In this document: positions 62,804-64,000 of the stretch, piece after piece | Layout: the number at the start of each line of letters is the position of its first letter | How positions within the stretch are numbered: position 1 is the first letter of the stretch | NCBI GenBank assembly: GCA_964019415.1 | Contig: OZ025886.1 | Coordinates: 6,361,752 to 6,425,751, forward strand | DNA length: 64,000 nucleotides | From: Ianthella basta | Lineage: Eukaryota; Porifera; Demospongiae; Verongiida; Ianthellidae | Direction of reading: 5' to 3' | Translations under genes and position numbers: made by a program | Notes under the pieces: generated by a model | Databases searched by the model: none | Told to the model about the DNA's origin: nothing | The model's input: the letters and a program-made list of their open reading frames with translations, nothing else

Positions 62804-64000
62804 ATGGAAGCACACAGCATGGCAGAAGGGTCAGGACTACCTTCCACAGAGGAGGAAGTTCTTGTTAAAGTGAAGAAGCTAAGAAGCCTAGGTGTGACTG
62901 AAGGGGATGATGAAATTCGCCAAGCATTGGCCGATGTGGATAATGACATTGATAAGGCACTCTTACACCTACAAGCAAATGGGAAAGATGATCATGAAAT
63001 GGAAGTGGGGACATTACCAGATCAAGAGGGAATTGTTGTGGTAGAGGACCACTTTGGAGATGGGGTTCAGCCTCCTATAGAGGAAGGTGGAACAGGCCTA
63101 CCACCTCCATATGAGGAGTCAGTGCAGACAGAAGAAGCTGGCAAGAAGGTAGGGGATGTACCACAACATGGGTGACGTTTGGAGGCATATGGCTTCATAA
63201 CGGCACATTTAGTATTTGTTACAATTGCCATGTAATGTAATTTAGCAGTATAGATGGTCACTGTACATTGTACCTACCTATTGGCACCCAGTTCAGACAA
63301 TAGTGTTTTAATGTGTGCATGCAACAGACTAAGTAGGTGTGAGAGAACCCCTCTTGTTCTTTGGCTATGTCATGTGACTACCATGTGACGTATTGTGGCT
63401 AGTGATGTAAGGCCTGGTTGATGAGCTCAGCATCTGCATCCTGTGTGTAATGGGTTTCTGCCCTGACTTCATTGACTGTTACTCTTAATTACTGTAAGGG
63501 AGACTAATGCTCTGCTTCAAAGGTCACTCTAGCCTGTCTTGCAGCCCCACCCCCCCTCCCCACCCCCCTCCCCCACTCCCTCCACATTCAATGTACAGGG
63601 TGAAAGACCCCCACAAACAGAAGGCATTCAGCTAGGAAAACGAAAGATGAATATTTCGTCTTCACCATCTACGAAGCCATCAGGATATGATCCAGAGCTG
63701 CAGTTCCCGCTGACTAATTTCTATGAACTAGAGAGTCGTGTCCATGCTGACAGTTGGTCCATACCTGTCAAAAAGGATGAGTCGCTTGGGAAGTGTCTTC
63801 GAGCTGCAACCCGATTGGCCAAAGCTGAGGCACTGGACAGGGAAGAGAGCTGCAAGAAGTTTATGGAGAAGACAATGCCTGAGGCCTTTGACAAGGTGCT
63901 GTGTGTGTGTGTGTGTGTGTGTGTGTGTCTGGTGTTTGGTGACCTAAAGCCCAATCTCTGTGCAGCTCATGACTTCAGATGCAGTGTTGAGGTGGGAGAG
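62804..64000 (+). CDS. USP24: Ubiquitin carboxyl-terminal hydrolase 24, N-terminal part (truncated by the window)
   Basis: Three exons in view: 62804-63148, 63599-63895 and 63966 to the window end; junctions are phase 0. Residues about 15-60 form a UBA-type domain (EEEVLVKVKKLRSLGVTEGD, IRQALADVDNDIDKALLHL). A Pro-rich PPPYEE linker follows. The next exon carries the USP24 signature FPLTNFYELESRVHADSWSI, then DESLGKCLRAATRLA and KKFMEKTMPEAFDK. The following residues, LMTSDAVLRWE, match human LLTSSAVHKWG. USP24 is a large deubiquitinase; the catalytic domain lies beyond the window. The start uses ATG 62804, directly after an acceptor (CCCTCAG|G). Confidence 0.93.
63896..63928. repeat. (TG)n tract at a USP24 donor site
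   Basis: Short TG microsatellite starting at the donor of exon 2 (AAG|GTGCTGTGTG) in a 70-bp intron. Confidence 0.9.

Overview
This is nuclear DNA from an animal with a fairly compact genome. Genes have many short GT-AG introns, neighbours are often only tens to hundreds of bases apart, and introns are full of (TG/CA)n microsatellites and minisatellites. The gene set (class C GPCR of the mGluR type, DOCK-C exchange factor, MED26, Jun-like bZIP, RADX, IFT25, HYLS1, USP24) points to Metazoa. The compactness and moderate divergence from vertebrate sequences make a sponge or another early-branching invertebrate my best guess; this is inference. HYLS1 and IFT25 imply an organism that builds cilia.

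Layout: (1) 0.4-6.5 kb, minus strand: first exon of a secreted protein, then a complete two-EH-domain adaptor in eight exons, with a duplicated segment and a foldback insertion inside it. (2) 6.5-10.8 kb: no gene seen. (3) 10.8-13.7 kb, plus: a metabotropic-glutamate-receptor-like GPCR with one coding exon. (4) 14.1-28.1 kb, plus: a DOCK6/7/8-type gene in 28 exons (2045 aa). (5) 28.9-31.2 kb, minus: FAM98, divergent from RADX (31.3-34.1 kb, plus). (6) 34.7-37.3 kb, minus: HYLS1, divergent from TRAPPC13 (37.6-41.3 kb, plus). (7) 41.8-45.1 kb, minus: an unrecognised 385-aa coiled-coil protein, divergent from an intronless ATE1 (45.1-46.8 kb, plus). (8) 47.0-51.7 kb, plus: UMP-CMP kinase. (9) 51.9-54.3 kb, minus: MED26, whose start codon lies 6 bp from that of a possible 47-aa plus-strand protein. 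(10) 55.6-56.6 kb, minus: Jun-like bZIP. (11) 58.1-59.5 kb, plus: AVL9. (12) 60.7-62.0 kb, minus: IFT25/HSPB11, divergent from USP24 (62.8 kb to the window end, plus, truncated).

Exon models were built by hand from splice consensus, reading phase and recalled family similarity. Nearly all complete models sum to a multiple of three with every junction in phase, which is good internal support; the middle of HYLS1 is the one unresolved stretch. The genes do not form a pathway. Their shared architecture is alternating divergent and convergent pairs, with at least five divergent pairs on very short shared promoters. I see no viral, CRISPR, rRNA or convincing tRNA features. The most unusual items are a possible acylation signal on ATE1, LD-like motif repeats in the EH adaptor, the foldback element, a locally amplified dispersed repeat, and microsatellites that begin at 5' splice sites.
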